The notes: generated by a model from the sequence alone, not told the origin. Counted from the first letter of the stretch, positions 33,539-42,585 are shown. The stretch is DNA of 64,000 bases from Geothrix sp. (GCA_030824075.1 JAVBYJ010000014.1:56009-120008), one strand, 5' to 3'. Translations and numbers: made by a program.

Positions 33539-34372
33539 ATGCGCAAGCCCTTCTCCGTCACCGTTGTCTCCGTCTCATTCGTGCTGCTTCACCTGGCCTG
33601 CCTGGCGGCGATCTGGCTGACCTTCTCCTGGAAGCTGGTGGCCCTGTGCGCCGCGATGTATCTGGTCCGCATGTTCGCGGTCACTGCGGGCTACCACCGC
33701 TACTTCAGCCATCGCAGCTACAAGCTGGGGCGTGTCCCCCAGTTCGTACTGGCCTTCGTGGCGCAGACCTCGGCCCAGAAGGGCGTGCTCTGGTGGGCGG
33801 CGCACCACCGGCATCACCACCGGTTCTCCGATACCCCGCAGGATCTGCACTCGCCGGTGGTCGATGGGTTCTGGTGGTCCCATGTGGGTTGGATCCTGTC
33901 GGATGCCCACGACGACTATGATGCCAAGGCCATTGAGGATTTTTCCCGCTTCCCTGAACTGCGCTTCTTGAATACCTTCCACTGGCTTTGCCCATGGTTG
34001 CTGGGTACAGCCACCTTCGCCTTCGGCATGTGGACGGGCATCGGCGCCTGGGAAGCCCTGGTGTGGGGTTTCGTCATCTCCACGGTGCTGCTCTGGCATG
34101 GGACCTTCTGCATCAATTCGCTCACCCACGTCTGGGGTACGCGGCGCTTTGAGACGGGTGACCAGAGCCGCAACAATTTCGTGCTGGCCCTCATCACCCT
34201 GGGCGAGGGGTGGCACAACAACCATCACCACTACCAGGCCAGCTGCCGCCAGGGCATTCGCTGGTGGGAGTTCGATCCGACCTACTACACCTTGAAAGTC
34301 TTGAGCTGGATGCGCATCGTACGGGACATCCGGCCCTTCCCGGCCTCGGCCATGGGGGCCGCCAAGTCATGA
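33539..34372 (+). CDS. Membrane fatty-acid (acyl-CoA delta-9 type) desaturase
   Basis: A 277-residue integral-membrane di-iron desaturase. The histidine boxes are complete: HRYFSH (about 58), HRHHHRFSD (about 96) and HNNHHHYQAS (about 225). Hydrophobic segments near 8-50, 70-85 and 155-195 give four membrane helices. It introduces a double bond into acyl chains and affects membrane fluidity. The stop overlaps the FAD oxidoreductase start as ATGA, so the two are translated together. This pair often precedes DUF1365 and cyclopropane-fatty-acid synthase genes; here that tail of the operon is missing. Confidence 0.92.
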   Translation: MRKPFSVTVVSVSFVLLHLACLAAIWLTFSWKLVALCAAMYLVRMFAVTAGYHRYFSHRSYKLGRVPQFVLAFVAQTSAQKGVLWWAAHHRHHHRFSDTPQDLHSPVVDGFWWSHVGWILSDAHDDYDAKAIEDFSRFPELRFLNTFHWLCPWLLGTATFAFGMWTGIGAWEALVWGFVISTVLLWHGTFCINSLTHVWGTRRFETGDQSRNNFVLALITLGEGWHNNHHHYQASCRQGIRWWEFDPTYYTLKVLSWMRIVRDIRPFPASAMGAAKS

Positions 34373-35622
34373 GCCGGATTGCCATCATCGGGTCCGGCAT
34401 CGCGGGGCTTTCCGCGGCGTGGCTGCTCAGCCGGGACCACGAGGTCTGGGTATTCGAACGGGATACGCGCATCGGAGGCCACACCCACACGGTGACGGTG
34501 GACACGCCGGAAGGACCGGTGCCCGTGGATACGGGCTTCATCGTCCACAACCGGGCGAACTATCCCCAGTTTGTCCGGTTGATGGGCGAGCTGGGTGTGG
34601 AGACCTGCGCCAGCAACCTGAGCTTCGCGGTCAGTGGCAATGCCTATCCCTGGTGCAGTCGCGGCCTGAATGGGCTGTTCACCGCGCGCCGGCACCTCGC
34701 GGATCCGGCCTTCTACGGACTGTGGTGGGAAGTGAACCGCTTCAACCGGACGGCCAGGGCCCTGCTGACGGACGCCGATGCCGCAGGTCCGGCGCTGGGG
34801 GAATACCTGGCGTGCCACGGCTTCTCGGAGCGGTTCAAGACCGAGTATCTCTTCCCCATGGCCGGGGCCATGTGGTCCACGCCCCTTGCAGACATGGAGG
34901 CCTTCCCGGCCGCCACGCTGGCGCGGTTCTTCCATCACCATGGCTTCCTGGGCCTGACCAACCATCACCCCTGGCGCACGCTTCCCGGCGGGACTTCACG
35001 CTACCTGGATCCCCTTACTCGGCCCTTCCGGGATCGCCTCGTGACTGGGGCCAGGATCATCAGCCTGCGGCGATCGGAATCTGGGGTGTTCCTGCACTTG
35101 GAAGGCCAGGAGACCCTGCGGTTTGATCAGGCGGTGCTGGCCTGTCACGGCGACCAGGTGCTGTCCATGCTGGCGGACCCAAGCCCTCAGGAACGCGAGA
35201 TCCTCGGCGCCTTCACCAGCAGCCACAGCCCCACGGTGCTCCATCGCGATCCGAGCCTGATGCCGGACCACCGCCGCGGATGGGCCTCCTGGAATTTCCG
35301 GTCCCACGACGATGCCGGGCGCCTGGTGCTGACCTACCACATGAACCGCCTCCAGCCCCTGGCCACGCGGCAGGATTGGTTTGTCAGCCTGCATGCCGAG
35401 GACCTGCTGGATCCCGAGGCCATTGCCGGTCGCTATGCTTACGAGCACCCTCGCTACACCCAGGAGGCCATCCGCGCCCAGGCTCGTTGGGCAGAAGTCA
35501 GTGGCCTGGCCTCCGTCCATGGCCGCACCCACTACGCCGGCGCCTACTGGGGCTACGGGTTTCATGAGGACGGCGTTCGATCTGGAATCAGAGTCGCGCG
35601 TGACCTCGGTGTCCCGTGGTGA
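34369..35622 (+). CDS. FAD-dependent oxidoreductase (amine-oxidase-like)
   Basis: A 417-residue flavoprotein. The N-terminal Rossmann motif IAIIGSGIAGLSAAWLL and the following ERDTRIGGHTHTV bind FAD. The C-terminal part has the conserved ANVHGRTHYAGAYWGYGFHEDG-like segment (here SVHGRTHYAGAYWGYGF). Proteins of this type sit beside desaturase, DUF1365 and CFA-synthase genes and are thought to act in lipid modification; the exact reaction is unknown. The last codons (GIRVARDLGVPW) run into the first copy of the 56-bp repeat, which supplies the stop, so the natural C-terminus may be slightly changed. Confidence 0.88.
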   Translation: MSRIAIIGSGIAGLSAAWLLSRDHEVWVFERDTRIGGHTHTVTVDTPEGPVPVDTGFIVHNRANYPQFVRLMGELGVETCASNLSFAVSGNAYPWCSRGLNGLFTARRHLADPAFYGLWWEVNRFNRTARALLTDADAAGPALGEYLACHGFSERFKTEYLFPMAGAMWSTPLADMEAFPAATLARFFHHHGFLGLTNHHPWRTLPGGTSRYLDPLTRPFRDRLVTGARIISLRRSESGVFLHLEGQETLRFDQAVLACHGDQVLSMLADPSPQEREILGAFTSSHSPTVLHRDPSLMPDHRRGWASWNFRSHDDAGRLVLTYHMNRLQPLATRQDWFVSLHAEDLLDPEAIAGRYAYEHPRYTQEAIRAQARWAEVSGLASVHGRTHYAGAYWGYGFHEDGVRSGIRVARDLGVPW

Positions 35623-35767
35623 ATGGCCACGCCATCGCGAGAGGTCTCGCGTATCCGCAAAGCGGATACCGAGAGGACGGCCCCCACAGTGGCATCACGC
35701 TGGTGGTTGCCCCTCGGTGTCCCGTGGTGAATGGCCACGCCATCGCGAGAGGTCTCGCGAATCCGCA
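35604..35767. repeat. Two copies of a palindrome-rich repeat (108-bp spacing)
   Basis: The blocks 35604-35659 and 35712-35767 are identical at 55 of 56 positions. Each contains two adjacent hairpins: ATGGC-CAC-GCCAT and GCGAGA-GG-TCTCGC. The first copy is followed by TATCCGC-AAA-GCGGATA. This is the look of a REP/BIME-type element. It lies at the end of the FAD oxidoreductase gene and ahead of a short fragment resembling DUF1365. Confidence 0.9.
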
Positions 35768-35768
35768 C

Positions 35769-35858
35769 ATGAAGCCGACGGTCCCTGCACGCACCTACCC
35801 GCTGTTCACGGCCTTCCTGGATATCGAGGACGCGCAGCCGCTCCGGAAGGTCCCATGA
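35769..35858 (+). pseudogene. Possible DUF1365 N-terminal remnant
   Basis: A 29-codon frame starts inside the repeat at ATG 35769 and reads MKPTVPARTYPLFTAFLDIE and on to KVP, overlapping the next ATG as ATGA. The segment YPLFTAFLDIED recalls the YPLFMLYLDLDE start of DUF1365 proteins, which normally follow the desaturase/FAD pair. I infer that repeat insertion and deletion removed the rest. The match is short and uncertain. Confidence 0.3.
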
Positions 35859-36328
35859 CCTGGCTTCGCCGTCGCACTTGGGAGCCCCTGCTGGCGCTTC
35901 TCAGCACGGGACTCAGCCCGCGCGGCCTGGCCTGGAGCGTGGCCGTGGGGCTGGCATTGGGCGTGTTTCCCATGCTGGGCACCAGCACCCTCCTTTGTGT
36001 GGGGGTGGCCTTCGCTTTCCGGCTGAACCAGCCCGCCATGCAGCTGGTGAACTACCTGGCCTACCCGCTGCAGCTGGCGCTCCTCCTCCCCTTCATCCGA
36101 GGAGGCGAGCGACTCTTCGGCGCCTCCCCGCTTCCGTTGTCACTGGCCGCGCTCCTGCAGGCCCTGAGGGCCGATACCCTCGGGACCATCGCCACCTTCT
36201 GGACGCGGATCTGGCACGCCTGTGTGGTGTGGGCGCTGGTGGCCCTTCCCGCGATGACGCTGCTGGCGTTCCTCCTCCGGCCGGCTTTCGAGGCGGCGGC
36301 CCGCGGCCTCAAAGAGGAATCCTCCTGA
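35855..36328 (+). CDS. DUF2062 membrane protein
   Basis: A 157-residue protein of the DUF2062 family. It has an amphipathic start (MTWLRRRTWEPLLALLSTGL) and then the family segment GLAWSVAVGLALGVFPMLGTSTLLCVGVAFAFRLNQPAMQLVNYL. Hydrophobic stretches near 28-52, 62-78 and 120-140 indicate three membrane helices. The function of the family is not established. GGAAGG precedes ATG 35855. It is the last gene of the lipid-related unit. Confidence 0.85.
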   Translation: MTWLRRRTWEPLLALLSTGLSPRGLAWSVAVGLALGVFPMLGTSTLLCVGVAFAFRLNQPAMQLVNYLAYPLQLALLLPFIRGGERLFGASPLPLSLAALLQALRADTLGTIATFWTRIWHACVVWALVALPAMTLLAFLLRPAFEAAARGLKEESS

Positions 36329-36491
36329 TGTGCGTGGCCTTGATGGGGAGCCTCCTGCAGGCCCTGCGCCGCTGGAACGACGGATCCTGCTGGGGCTGAT
36401 GGACTCCGAATGGTTCGTCCGCTTCTACACACTTCCGTCCCTCCCGGTCCCCGGATAGCCTGTCATCACCTGGATATTTGGAGCCTCGAGC

Positions 36492-37592
36492 ATGAGCGAG
36501 TCACCCGCCCGCAAACCCGCCGTGATCCGGAAGCGATTTCCCTGGGGCTGGGTGATTCTCGGGGTGATCGGGGTGGTGGCGCTGGGCGCCCTGATGGCGG
36601 CCAAAGGGGCGCCTGTGGTGGTGTCCGTATCTTCGCCCACGGTCTTCAAGGCCGGGGAGCGCAACCCGGTGGTGACAGCCTCGGGTTACCTGGTGGCCCG
36701 CACCCGGGCCACGCTGTCGAGCAAGGTGCTGGGTCGCGTGAGTTGGCTGGGCGTGCAGGAGGGCAGCCGCGTGACCAAGGGCCAGATCCTGGCCCGACTG
36801 GAATCGCCGGATCTGGCCGCCGCCCGCGATCAGGTGAAGGCCCAGCTGGATCAGGCCAAGGTCGATCTGGACCGCGCCATGACGTTGCAGGCCCAGGGCA
36901 TTCAGGATGCCGCTACCGTGGACAAACTCCGGAGCCAGAAGCTCACGCTGGAGGCCCAGCTGGCCTACCAGAACGCCCTGCTGGACAGCATGGAGCTGAA
37001 GGCGCCCTTCAGTGGCATCGTCACGCAGAAACTGTCCGAGGTCGGCGAGACCGTCGCGCCAGGTAGCGCGGGCGGTGCCAACGCCATCAACGCAGTGCTC
37101 GTCATGGCCGACTTCGACACGCTGGAGGTCGAGGTGGAGGTGAACGAGGCCTCCATCGCCAAGCTCAAGCACGGCATGCCCGCTGAGATCCGTGTCGATG
37201 CGTTGGAAGGGCAGGGGGAACGGGCTGTGCTGAAGGGCCGGTTGCGGGAAATCTACCCCAGCTCCAACCGCCAGAAAGCCGTGGTCATCGTGCGCGTGGC
37301 CTTCGTGGACAGGGATCCCCTGTTGGTGCCGGACATGGGCGCCAAGGTCACTTTCCTGGGCGATCCCTATGTCCAGGATGTGGTGGTGCTGGGCCGGGAA
37401 CAGGTGAAGAAGCATGCTGGGAAGGCCTACACCTGGGTGGTGGAGGGGGATGCGGCGGTGCAGAAGGCCGTGGCCATCCTCGCTGAGAATCCCATCGGCC
37501 TGGAGGTGAGCGGGTTGGCGAAGGACGCGAAGCTGATCGTGGCGCCGCCGGAATCGCTGAAACCAGGCGCCAAGGTGAAGGTCAAGGAATGA
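36492..37592 (+). CDS. HlyD/MacA-type periplasmic adaptor
   Basis: A 366-residue membrane fusion protein. A single N-terminal membrane helix (GWVILGVIGVVALGALMAA, about 19-37) is followed by the lipoyl half GYLVARTRATLSSKVLGRV, a helical hairpin (about 105-165), the second half ELKAPFSGIVTQKLSEVGE, and beta-barrel and membrane-proximal domains. It overlaps the ABC ATPase by ATGA and works with the two permeases downstream in a tripartite exporter. The substrate could be a lipid, peptide or drug; the sequence does not decide. Confidence 0.9.
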   Translation: MSESPARKPAVIRKRFPWGWVILGVIGVVALGALMAAKGAPVVVSVSSPTVFKAGERNPVVTASGYLVARTRATLSSKVLGRVSWLGVQEGSRVTKGQILARLESPDLAAARDQVKAQLDQAKVDLDRAMTLQAQGIQDAATVDKLRSQKLTLEAQLAYQNALLDSMELKAPFSGIVTQKLSEVGETVAPGSAGGANAINAVLVMADFDTLEVEVEVNEASIAKLKHGMPAEIRVDALEGQGERAVLKGRLREIYPSSNRQKAVVIVRVAFVDRDPLLVPDMGAKVTFLGDPYVQDVVVLGREQVKKHAGKAYTWVVEGDAAVQKAVAILAENPIGLEVSGLAKDAKLIVAPPESLKPGAKVKVKE

Positions 37593-38311
37593 CCGCGGAC
37601 CGCTTCGATCTGGGCGGAGGCGAGCCCATCATCACCCTGCGCGATGTGGCCAAGAGCTACTGGCGCGAGGCGCTGGAGATCCCGGTGCTGCAGGGCATCG
37701 ATCTGGAGATCCCCCAGGGTGGTTACATCGCCCTGATGGGGCCGTCCGGCAGTGGCAAGACAACCCTTTTGAACCTCATCGCGGGCATCGACCGGCCCAC
37801 AGGGGGGTCGCTCGACGTCTGCGGCTACGAGCTGAACGATCTTGACAACGATCAATTGGCCTCCTGGCGCAACGCCCATGTGGGGTTCATCTTCCAGAAC
37901 TACAACCTGGTGCCCGTGCTCAACGCCTACGAAAACGTGGAGCTGCCCTTGTTGCTCATGAAGCTTTCCCGCAGGGAACGCCGAGAAAAGGTCGAGCAGG
38001 CCCTCGCCATGGTGGATCTCATGGATCGCCAGTGGAACTACCCTCGGCAGCTCAGCGGTGGGCAGGAACAGCGCGTGGCCATCGCCCGCGCCGTGGTGAC
38101 GGATCCGGATCTGCTGGTGGCCGACGAACCGACGGGTGCCCTGGACGCCAAGAACGCGGAGGATGTGCTGGAGCTCATGGCGCGGCTGAACAGCGACCTC
38201 GGCAAGACCATCGTCATGGTCACCCACGATCCGAAGGCGGCTCATCACGCCCGTCATCAGATCCATCTGGAAAAGGGCGTCCTGGACCGCAGCGTCGAGG
38301 TGAATCGATGA
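37589..38311 (+). CDS. ABC transporter ATPase, MacB/LolD type
   Basis: A 240-residue ATP-binding subunit. Walker A is [19 protein letters not shown], the Q loop is [12 protein letters not shown], the signature is [15 protein letters not shown], Walker B is [10 protein letters not shown] and the H loop is [12 protein letters not shown]. The signature has Glu where most relatives have Gln (SGGQEQR for SGGQQQR). It energises the two FtsX-type permeases that follow. It lies in a tight operon, 13 bp before the first permease. Confidence 0.95.
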   Translation: MTADRFDLGGGEPIITLRDVAKSYWREALEIPVLQGIDLEIPQGGYIALMGPSGSGKTTLLNLIAGIDRPTGGSLDVCGYELNDLDNDQLASWRNAHVGFIFQNYNLVPVLNAYENVELPLLLMKLSRRERREKVEQALAMVDLMDRQWNYPRQLSGGQEQRVAIARAVVTDPDLLVADEPTGALDAKNAEDVLELMARLNSDLGKTIVMVTHDPKAAHHARHQIHLEKGVLDRSVEVNR

Positions 38312-38324
38312 GTCGGGTCCGCTG

Positions 38325-39491
38325 ATGCGCTGGCTGGCGCTCATCTGGAAGAGCCTCATGCGCTCGAAGCGCCGGACCCTGCTCATCGTGGGCAGCCTGG
38401 TCCTGTCCGTGTTCACGGTAGCGGTGCTGCAGAGCCTGCTCACGACGCTGAATGCCGTGACCAACAATCCAAACTCCAGCAACCGGCTGGTGGTGCGGCA
38501 TAAGAGCGGCCTCACCCAGATGCTGCCCCACAGCTACGAGGCCTACCTCCGTCAGCAGCCCGAGGTGGAAACGGTCTGTGCCCTTCAGTGGTTTGGTGGC
38601 TACTACCAGGACCCCCGCAATTTCTTCGCGAACTTCGCCAGCGACGAGACCACGCTTTTTCAAACCTTCCGCGAGGAGTTCGGGATCGCCGGCATCACCG
38701 AGGCCCAGATGAAGGATTACCTGCGGGATGGCGCCGGATGCATCGTGGGTGCAAGCCTGGCGAAGAAGAACGGCTGGAAGGTGGGTGACGTGGTGCCCCT
38801 GACCGGTACCATCTTTCCCATCAACCCCCGCCTCACCATCCGTCTGATCTTCAAGAGCCCCAAGCCCTCGGATGAGAACGTCCTCCACTTCCACTACAAG
38901 GTGCTGGAAGAAGGCGTCCCGCGCATGAAGGGCCTGGTGGGCTCCTTCTGGGTGCGGGCCCATCGACCGGAGGATATCCCCCGCCTCGTCGAGCGGGTGG
39001 ACCGGCACTACGCCAACAGCGCCTACGAAACGCTGACGGAGACCGAGAACGCCTTCAACCTCAGCTTCGTCAAGATGCTTGGCAACATCGGGGCCATCAT
39101 CCAGGGAATCACGGCTGCGGTGGTGGTGGCCATCCTCATCGTGACCGGCAACACCATGGCCACGGCCATCCGCGAGCGCACCACCGAGATCGCCGTCTTC
39201 CGGGCCATGGGCTTCTCGGCGGGCCGGGTGCTGACCCTCCTGCTGGCGGAGGGGGTGCTCCTGGTGGGTGTGGGAGGGCTCCTGGGCGTACTGCTGGCCA
39301 ACCTCGCTGCCGGAGGCGTCCGGGAATCCCTGGGCATGGCCATGCCTTTCTTCGCGGACTTCGCCATCCTCCCGGCCACCGTCACAACCTGCATGTCCGG
39401 CGCCCTGGCCATCGGTGTGCTGGCCACCTTCATCCCGGCCTATGCGGCCACCCGACGCCCCATCACCGAGGGCCTGAAGGCGGTGGGATGA
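38325..39491 (+). CDS. ABC transporter permease (MacB/FtsX type), subunit 1
   Basis: A 388-residue permease. One membrane helix near residues 18-38 is followed by a periplasmic MacB-like core domain (about 45-250) and three C-terminal FtsX helices (about 265-285, 310-335 and 350-372). IRERTTEIAVFRAMGFSAGRVLTLLLAEG is the typical coupling-helix region. The stop overlaps the second permease start (ATGA). Two non-identical permeases suggest a heterodimeric exporter driven by the upstream ATPase. Confidence 0.9.
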   Translation: MRWLALIWKSLMRSKRRTLLIVGSLVLSVFTVAVLQSLLTTLNAVTNNPNSSNRLVVRHKSGLTQMLPHSYEAYLRQQPEVETVCALQWFGGYYQDPRNFFANFASDETTLFQTFREEFGIAGITEAQMKDYLRDGAGCIVGASLAKKNGWKVGDVVPLTGTIFPINPRLTIRLIFKSPKPSDENVLHFHYKVLEEGVPRMKGLVGSFWVRAHRPEDIPRLVERVDRHYANSAYETLTETENAFNLSFVKMLGNIGAIIQGITAAVVVAILIVTGNTMATAIRERTTEIAVFRAMGFSAGRVLTLLLAEGVLLVGVGGLLGVLLANLAAGGVRESLGMAMPFFADFAILPATVTTCMSGALAIGVLATFIPAYAATRRPITEGLKAVG

Positions 39492-40717
39492 TCCTGGCCC
39501 TGATGGTTTCCCTCCCCTTCGCGGCTTACCTGGCCTGGCTGGTGTGGGCCCTGGTGGCCTATCCGGTTCCGCTGAGCTACAACTTGCGCTCCCTGTGGCA
39601 ACGCAAGGTTTCGAGCCTGAGCACCGTCGCGGCCATCGCCTTGGTGGTGGGCATCTTCGTGGTGGTGCTGAGCCTCGCCCAGGGGCTGTCCGTGGCCTTC
39701 GTGAGCAGCGGCCGCGCGGACCAGGCCATCGTCCTGCGCTCCAACGCCCGCTTTGAACTGAACAGTTCCATCGAGCGGAACCGGATGCGCATCCTCAAGG
39801 TTCACCCCTTGCTCAAGCGCGATGCGGAGGGACCCATGGCCAGTGCCGAGGTCGTGGTCGTGAAACTCTTCCCCATGGCGGATGGCACAGACACCAACGT
39901 GACGGTGCGTGGACTCGAGCGGATGGGCATCACCCTGCGGCCCCAGGTCCGACTGCTGCAGGGCCGCTGGTTCCGTCCGGGCCTCAGCGAGGTAGTGGTG
40001 CCCCGGAAGATGCAGGGCCGGTTTTCCGGCATGGAACTGGGGCGGAGCCTTCGCATGGGTGGCCGGGATTGGGCCATCGTGGGCACCTTTGATGCTGGCG
40101 GAGCCAGTTACGAGAGCGAGATCTGGTCCGATGTGAACGACGTCATGCAGGCCTTCCGGCGCGAATCCTACTCGGCCATGCTGGCCCGCCTGGAGCATTC
40201 CGAACGGCTGGAGGGATTCGCGAAGGCCGTGGAGGATGACAAGCGGCTGAAGCTGGAAGCCATCCGCGAGACGGCCTACTTCAAGGAACTCACCAAGGCC
40301 GGGGACCCAATCAAGATCCTGGGCAACCTCATCACCCTGATCCTCACCGGCGCGGCGATCTTCGCGGCCATGAACACCATGTATGCGGCGGTGGCAGGCC
40401 GCACCAAGGAGATCGGCACCCTGCGGGCCCTGGGCTTCCGGCAGCGGGAGATCCTGGCCAGCTTCCAGTGGGAGAGCATCTTCCTGTGCCTGACCGGTGG
40501 CCTCGTCGGCTCCGGTCTGGCCCTCTTTGCCAATGGCATCCAGACCGGGACCACCAGCTTCGAGACCTTCAGCGACGTGAGCTTCGCCTTTACGATCACC
40601 CCGGGCCTCATGGCCCAAGGCGTGGCCTTCAGCTTGGTGATGGGGCTGCTGGGAGGGTTCCTGCCAGCCTGGAGAGCCAGCCGCCTTCCGCTGACAGAGG
40701 CCATGAAGGGGGGGTGA
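39488..40717 (+). CDS. ABC transporter permease (MacB/FtsX type), subunit 2
   Basis: A 409-residue permease of the same fold as its upstream neighbour. The first hydrophobic segments lie at about 2-25 and 45-70, the MacB core at about 80-275, and the FtsX helices at about 285-310, 335-360 and 375-395. VAGRTKEIGTLRALGFRQREILASFQWESI is the coupling helix region. It is longer at the N-terminus, with one extra membrane segment. It pairs with subunit 1, the ATPase and the HlyD-type adaptor. Confidence 0.9.
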   Translation: MILALMVSLPFAAYLAWLVWALVAYPVPLSYNLRSLWQRKVSSLSTVAAIALVVGIFVVVLSLAQGLSVAFVSSGRADQAIVLRSNARFELNSSIERNRMRILKVHPLLKRDAEGPMASAEVVVVKLFPMADGTDTNVTVRGLERMGITLRPQVRLLQGRWFRPGLSEVVVPRKMQGRFSGMELGRSLRMGGRDWAIVGTFDAGGASYESEIWSDVNDVMQAFRRESYSAMLARLEHSERLEGFAKAVEDDKRLKLEAIRETAYFKELTKAGDPIKILGNLITLILTGAAIFAAMNTMYAAVAGRTKEIGTLRALGFRQREILASFQWESIFLCLTGGLVGSGLALFANGIQTGTTSFETFSDVSFAFTITPGLMAQGVAFSLVMGLLGGFLPAWRASRLPLTEAMKGG

Positions 40718-40818
40718 GGCTCCGCCCGCCGGGTGCCCAGCGATCGAAAGGGAGGTTGACGGACCTCGTTTCGCGAGGCATATTGAAGCTGCTTTTTCCC
40801 TCTAACCCGGAGGCCCCT

Positions 40819-41145
40819 GTGGACCGTGAACTGCTGAAGGGCAGCACCCCCCTGTTGCTGTTATCGCTGCTCTGCGAGGGGCCCATGTACGGCTACCAGA
40901 TCATCGAGACGGTTCGCCAGCGCACCGGTGGGAGTTACACCTTGAAGGAAGGGGCCCTCTATCCGGCCCTCCATAAACTCGAGGCCACCGAATTCATCAG
41001 CTCGTACTGGGAAACCCAGGAGAATGGCCGCGAACGACGCTACTACTCCCTTCAACCCGCGGGCGAGGCCTTTCTGATGGCCAAGAAGAAGGAATGGAAC
41101 CAGTTTGTGGACATGGTCCAGGCCTTCGTGGGGCCGAGGGCCTAG
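40819..41145 (+). CDS. PadR-family transcriptional regulator
   Basis: A 108-residue PadR regulator: STPLLLLSLLCEGPMYGYQI at the start, then GGSYTLKEGALYPALHKLEA (recognition helix and wing), then YYSLQPAGEAFL. I chose GTG 40819 with CGGAGG upstream; the frame is open further left into the permease gene but lacks a start signal. PadR genes commonly sit next to ABC exporters and HAAS-domain membrane proteins and repress them until an envelope-active compound binds. It follows the exporter operon by about 100 bp. Confidence 0.92.
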   Translation: MDRELLKGSTPLLLLSLLCEGPMYGYQIIETVRQRTGGSYTLKEGALYPALHKLEATEFISSYWETQENGRERRYYSLQPAGEAFLMAKKKEWNQFVDMVQAFVGPRA

Positions 41146-41153
41146 GGTATCCC

Positions 41154-41912
41154 ATGTCCCGGGCGCTGGATGCCTACCTCTCCCAGGTGGAGTCAGGCCT
41201 CAAGGGCCTGTCGCGGCGCCGGCGGCTGACCCTGATCCGGGAGTTGGAGGCCCACCTGCTGGATGAGGCCGAGGCCCGGGGCATTGAATCCGAATCGGCC
41301 ATGTCAGCCATGCTTTCGGAAAAGGAGCACCCCAGCCTCCTGGCGGATGAACTCGCTGCGGGAGAGGGTCAGGACGCCAACCATCGGGGCGGCACAGCCC
41401 TGGCGGCCGGCATGATCATCGGCCTCGCCACCGGCGGGCACATGTGGTTTGAGGGTTGGCGCTGGTATATCTGCTTGGCCTTTGCCGCGGCCCAGGGCCT
41501 GGCGGTGGGCGCCGGCTACTTCTGGGTGCGTCGCCATTGGCTGCGCCTCAACCCCTGGGCCCGCACGGCGGTGGCCGTGCTCATCACCTCTCTGCTGTCC
41601 ATCCCGCTGGGTTTCACCACACACCACGGCTTCAAGCCCACTCGACTGCTCTACGGCGCCTTTACGGGTTTTCTGCTGGAGCGCCACACCCAGGAGCGCC
41701 CCCTCTGGCAGACCCTGTTGGAACCGGTGGCCTTCACGGCCCTGATGTTCGCCCTGGAAGCGGGCGTTCTGGGCCGGGTCCGGTTTGAATGGTGGAAGGT
41801 GCCCCTGGAACTCAGCTTCAACGCCACCCTGCTGTTGAGCGTGATGCTGGCCAATCGCCTCAAGCGCCACCTGGCCGAGCGTCGGGTGCTGACGCCGCAG
41901 GAACAGGGGTAA
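41154..41912 (+). CDS. HAAS-domain (DUF1700-like) membrane protein
   Basis: A 252-residue protein. Residues 1-65 (MSRALDAYLSQVESGLKGLS, then RELEAHLLDEAEARG) are a HAAS-type helical domain. Six or so hydrophobic segments follow (about 85-105, 108-130, 140-162, 165-185, 195-215 and 225-245). HAAS proteins are paired with PadR regulators and are thought to sense or relay envelope signals. It starts 8 bp after the PadR stop. No enzymatic motif is seen. Confidence 0.75.
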   Translation: MSRALDAYLSQVESGLKGLSRRRRLTLIRELEAHLLDEAEARGIESESAMSAMLSEKEHPSLLADELAAGEGQDANHRGGTALAAGMIIGLATGGHMWFEGWRWYICLAFAAAQGLAVGAGYFWVRRHWLRLNPWARTAVAVLITSLLSIPLGFTTHHGFKPTRLLYGAFTGFLLERHTQERPLWQTLLEPVAFTALMFALEAGVLGRVRFEWWKVPLELSFNATLLLSVMLANRLKRHLAERRVLTPQEQG

Positions 41913-41945
41913 CGTTCTCTGGGAGTTCCGCGCCGCGCGCACACC
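41913..41945. repeat. GTTCTC...GTTCCGCGC intergenic repeat, diverged copy
   Basis: GTTCTCTGGGAGTTCCGCGC with a following GCGCGCACACCCC resembles the two repeats after the rpmE terminator (42440-42470 and 42519-42550), with a few changes. It lies directly after the HAAS gene. Confidence 0.55.
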
Positions 41946-42050
41946 CCGGAGAGGAGACGCCGCCTCCGCCACAGGGGAACCGGTTGCTCGCTCCATGGAC
42001 CTGGGGAATCCCCCTTGAGCTGGCAGGCTTTCAGGGGTAGACTTGTCGTC

Positions 42051-42078
42051 TTGCGTGGACAAGCCGCGTGCATATACC
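42051..42078 (+). promoter_or_regulatory. Putative rpmE promoter
   Basis: TTGCGT (42051-42056) and TATACC (42073-42078) are spaced by 16 bp, 40 bp before the rpmE start. This fits a sigma-70-type promoter. Confidence 0.4.
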
Positions 42079-42117
42079 CCGCTCATGGGGGCATCCGGTC
42101 GGTCACAGGAGGAAGCG

Positions 42118-42387
42118 ATGAAGGACAAGATTCACCCCGAACTGCACGACGTGAACGTTCACTGCGCCTGCGGCAACGAATTCATGACGCGTTCCACCAA
42201 GAAGGAAATGCGTGTTGAAATCTGCTCCAACTGCCATCCGTTCTTCACGGGCAAACAGCGCCTGATGGATACCGAAGGCCGCGTGGAGAAGTTCAACAAG
42301 AAATACGCGAAGAAGGAGGTTTCCGTGGAGGTCGCCGACGCGACGCCCGAAACCACCCCCGAAGCGACTGCCACCACCGAAGCCTAG
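42118..42387 (+). CDS. rpmE: 50S ribosomal protein L31, zinc-binding type
   Basis: An 89-residue L31. [20 protein letters not shown] supplies the first cysteine pair and [20 protein letters not shown] the second, so this is the zinc-containing (C+) form. The C-terminus carries an unusual acidic, alanine/threonine-rich tail of about 20 residues ([18 protein letters not shown]). AGGAGG precedes ATG 42118, and a strong terminator follows 15 bp after the stop, so rpmE is its own unit. Confidence 0.96.
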   Translation: MKDKIHPELHDVNVHCACGNEFMTRSTKKEMRVEICSNCHPFFTGKQRLMDTEGRVEKFNKKYAKKEVSVEVADATPETTPEATATTEA

Positions 42388-42402
42388 CTGCACCATTCCA
42401 AG

Positions 42403-42433
42403 GGACGGGCCGAGTGATCGGCCCGTCCTTTTT
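42403..42433 (+). terminator. Rho-independent terminator after rpmE
   Basis: GGACGGGCCGA and TCGGCCCGTCC form a perfect 11-bp stem with loop GTGA, followed by TTTTT. Confidence 0.95.
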
Positions 42434-42439
42434 GTTAAT

Positions 42440-42585
42440 GTTCTCAGGGGGTTCCGCGCTTCGCGCACACTCCCTGACCCCCACGCCCCACCCCGGCCAA
42501 GCCGGTTTGGGACTGGGTTTTCTCAGGGGGTTCCGCGCTTTGCGCCCCCCGGCGCCCCAAGCCGGTTCGGGCTGTTGTTCTCGCG
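42440..42585. repeat. Tandem REP-like repeats between rpmE and prfA
   Basis: TCTCAGGGGGTTCCGCGCTT occurs at 42442-42461 and again at 42521-42540, about 79 bp apart. Each is followed by CGC-rich sequence and CCAAGCCGGTT. A third, degraded start (GTTCTCGCGGGG) lies at 42576. The block fills the gap between the rpmE terminator and prfA. Confidence 0.75.

Noticed and set aside
33277..33921. A + strand protein of 214 residues across the tRNA region
   Set aside because: Its first part is the antisense of tRNA-Arg (the typical GRTSDLWLRRPTLYPAELR shadow) and the rest overlaps the desaturase in another frame.
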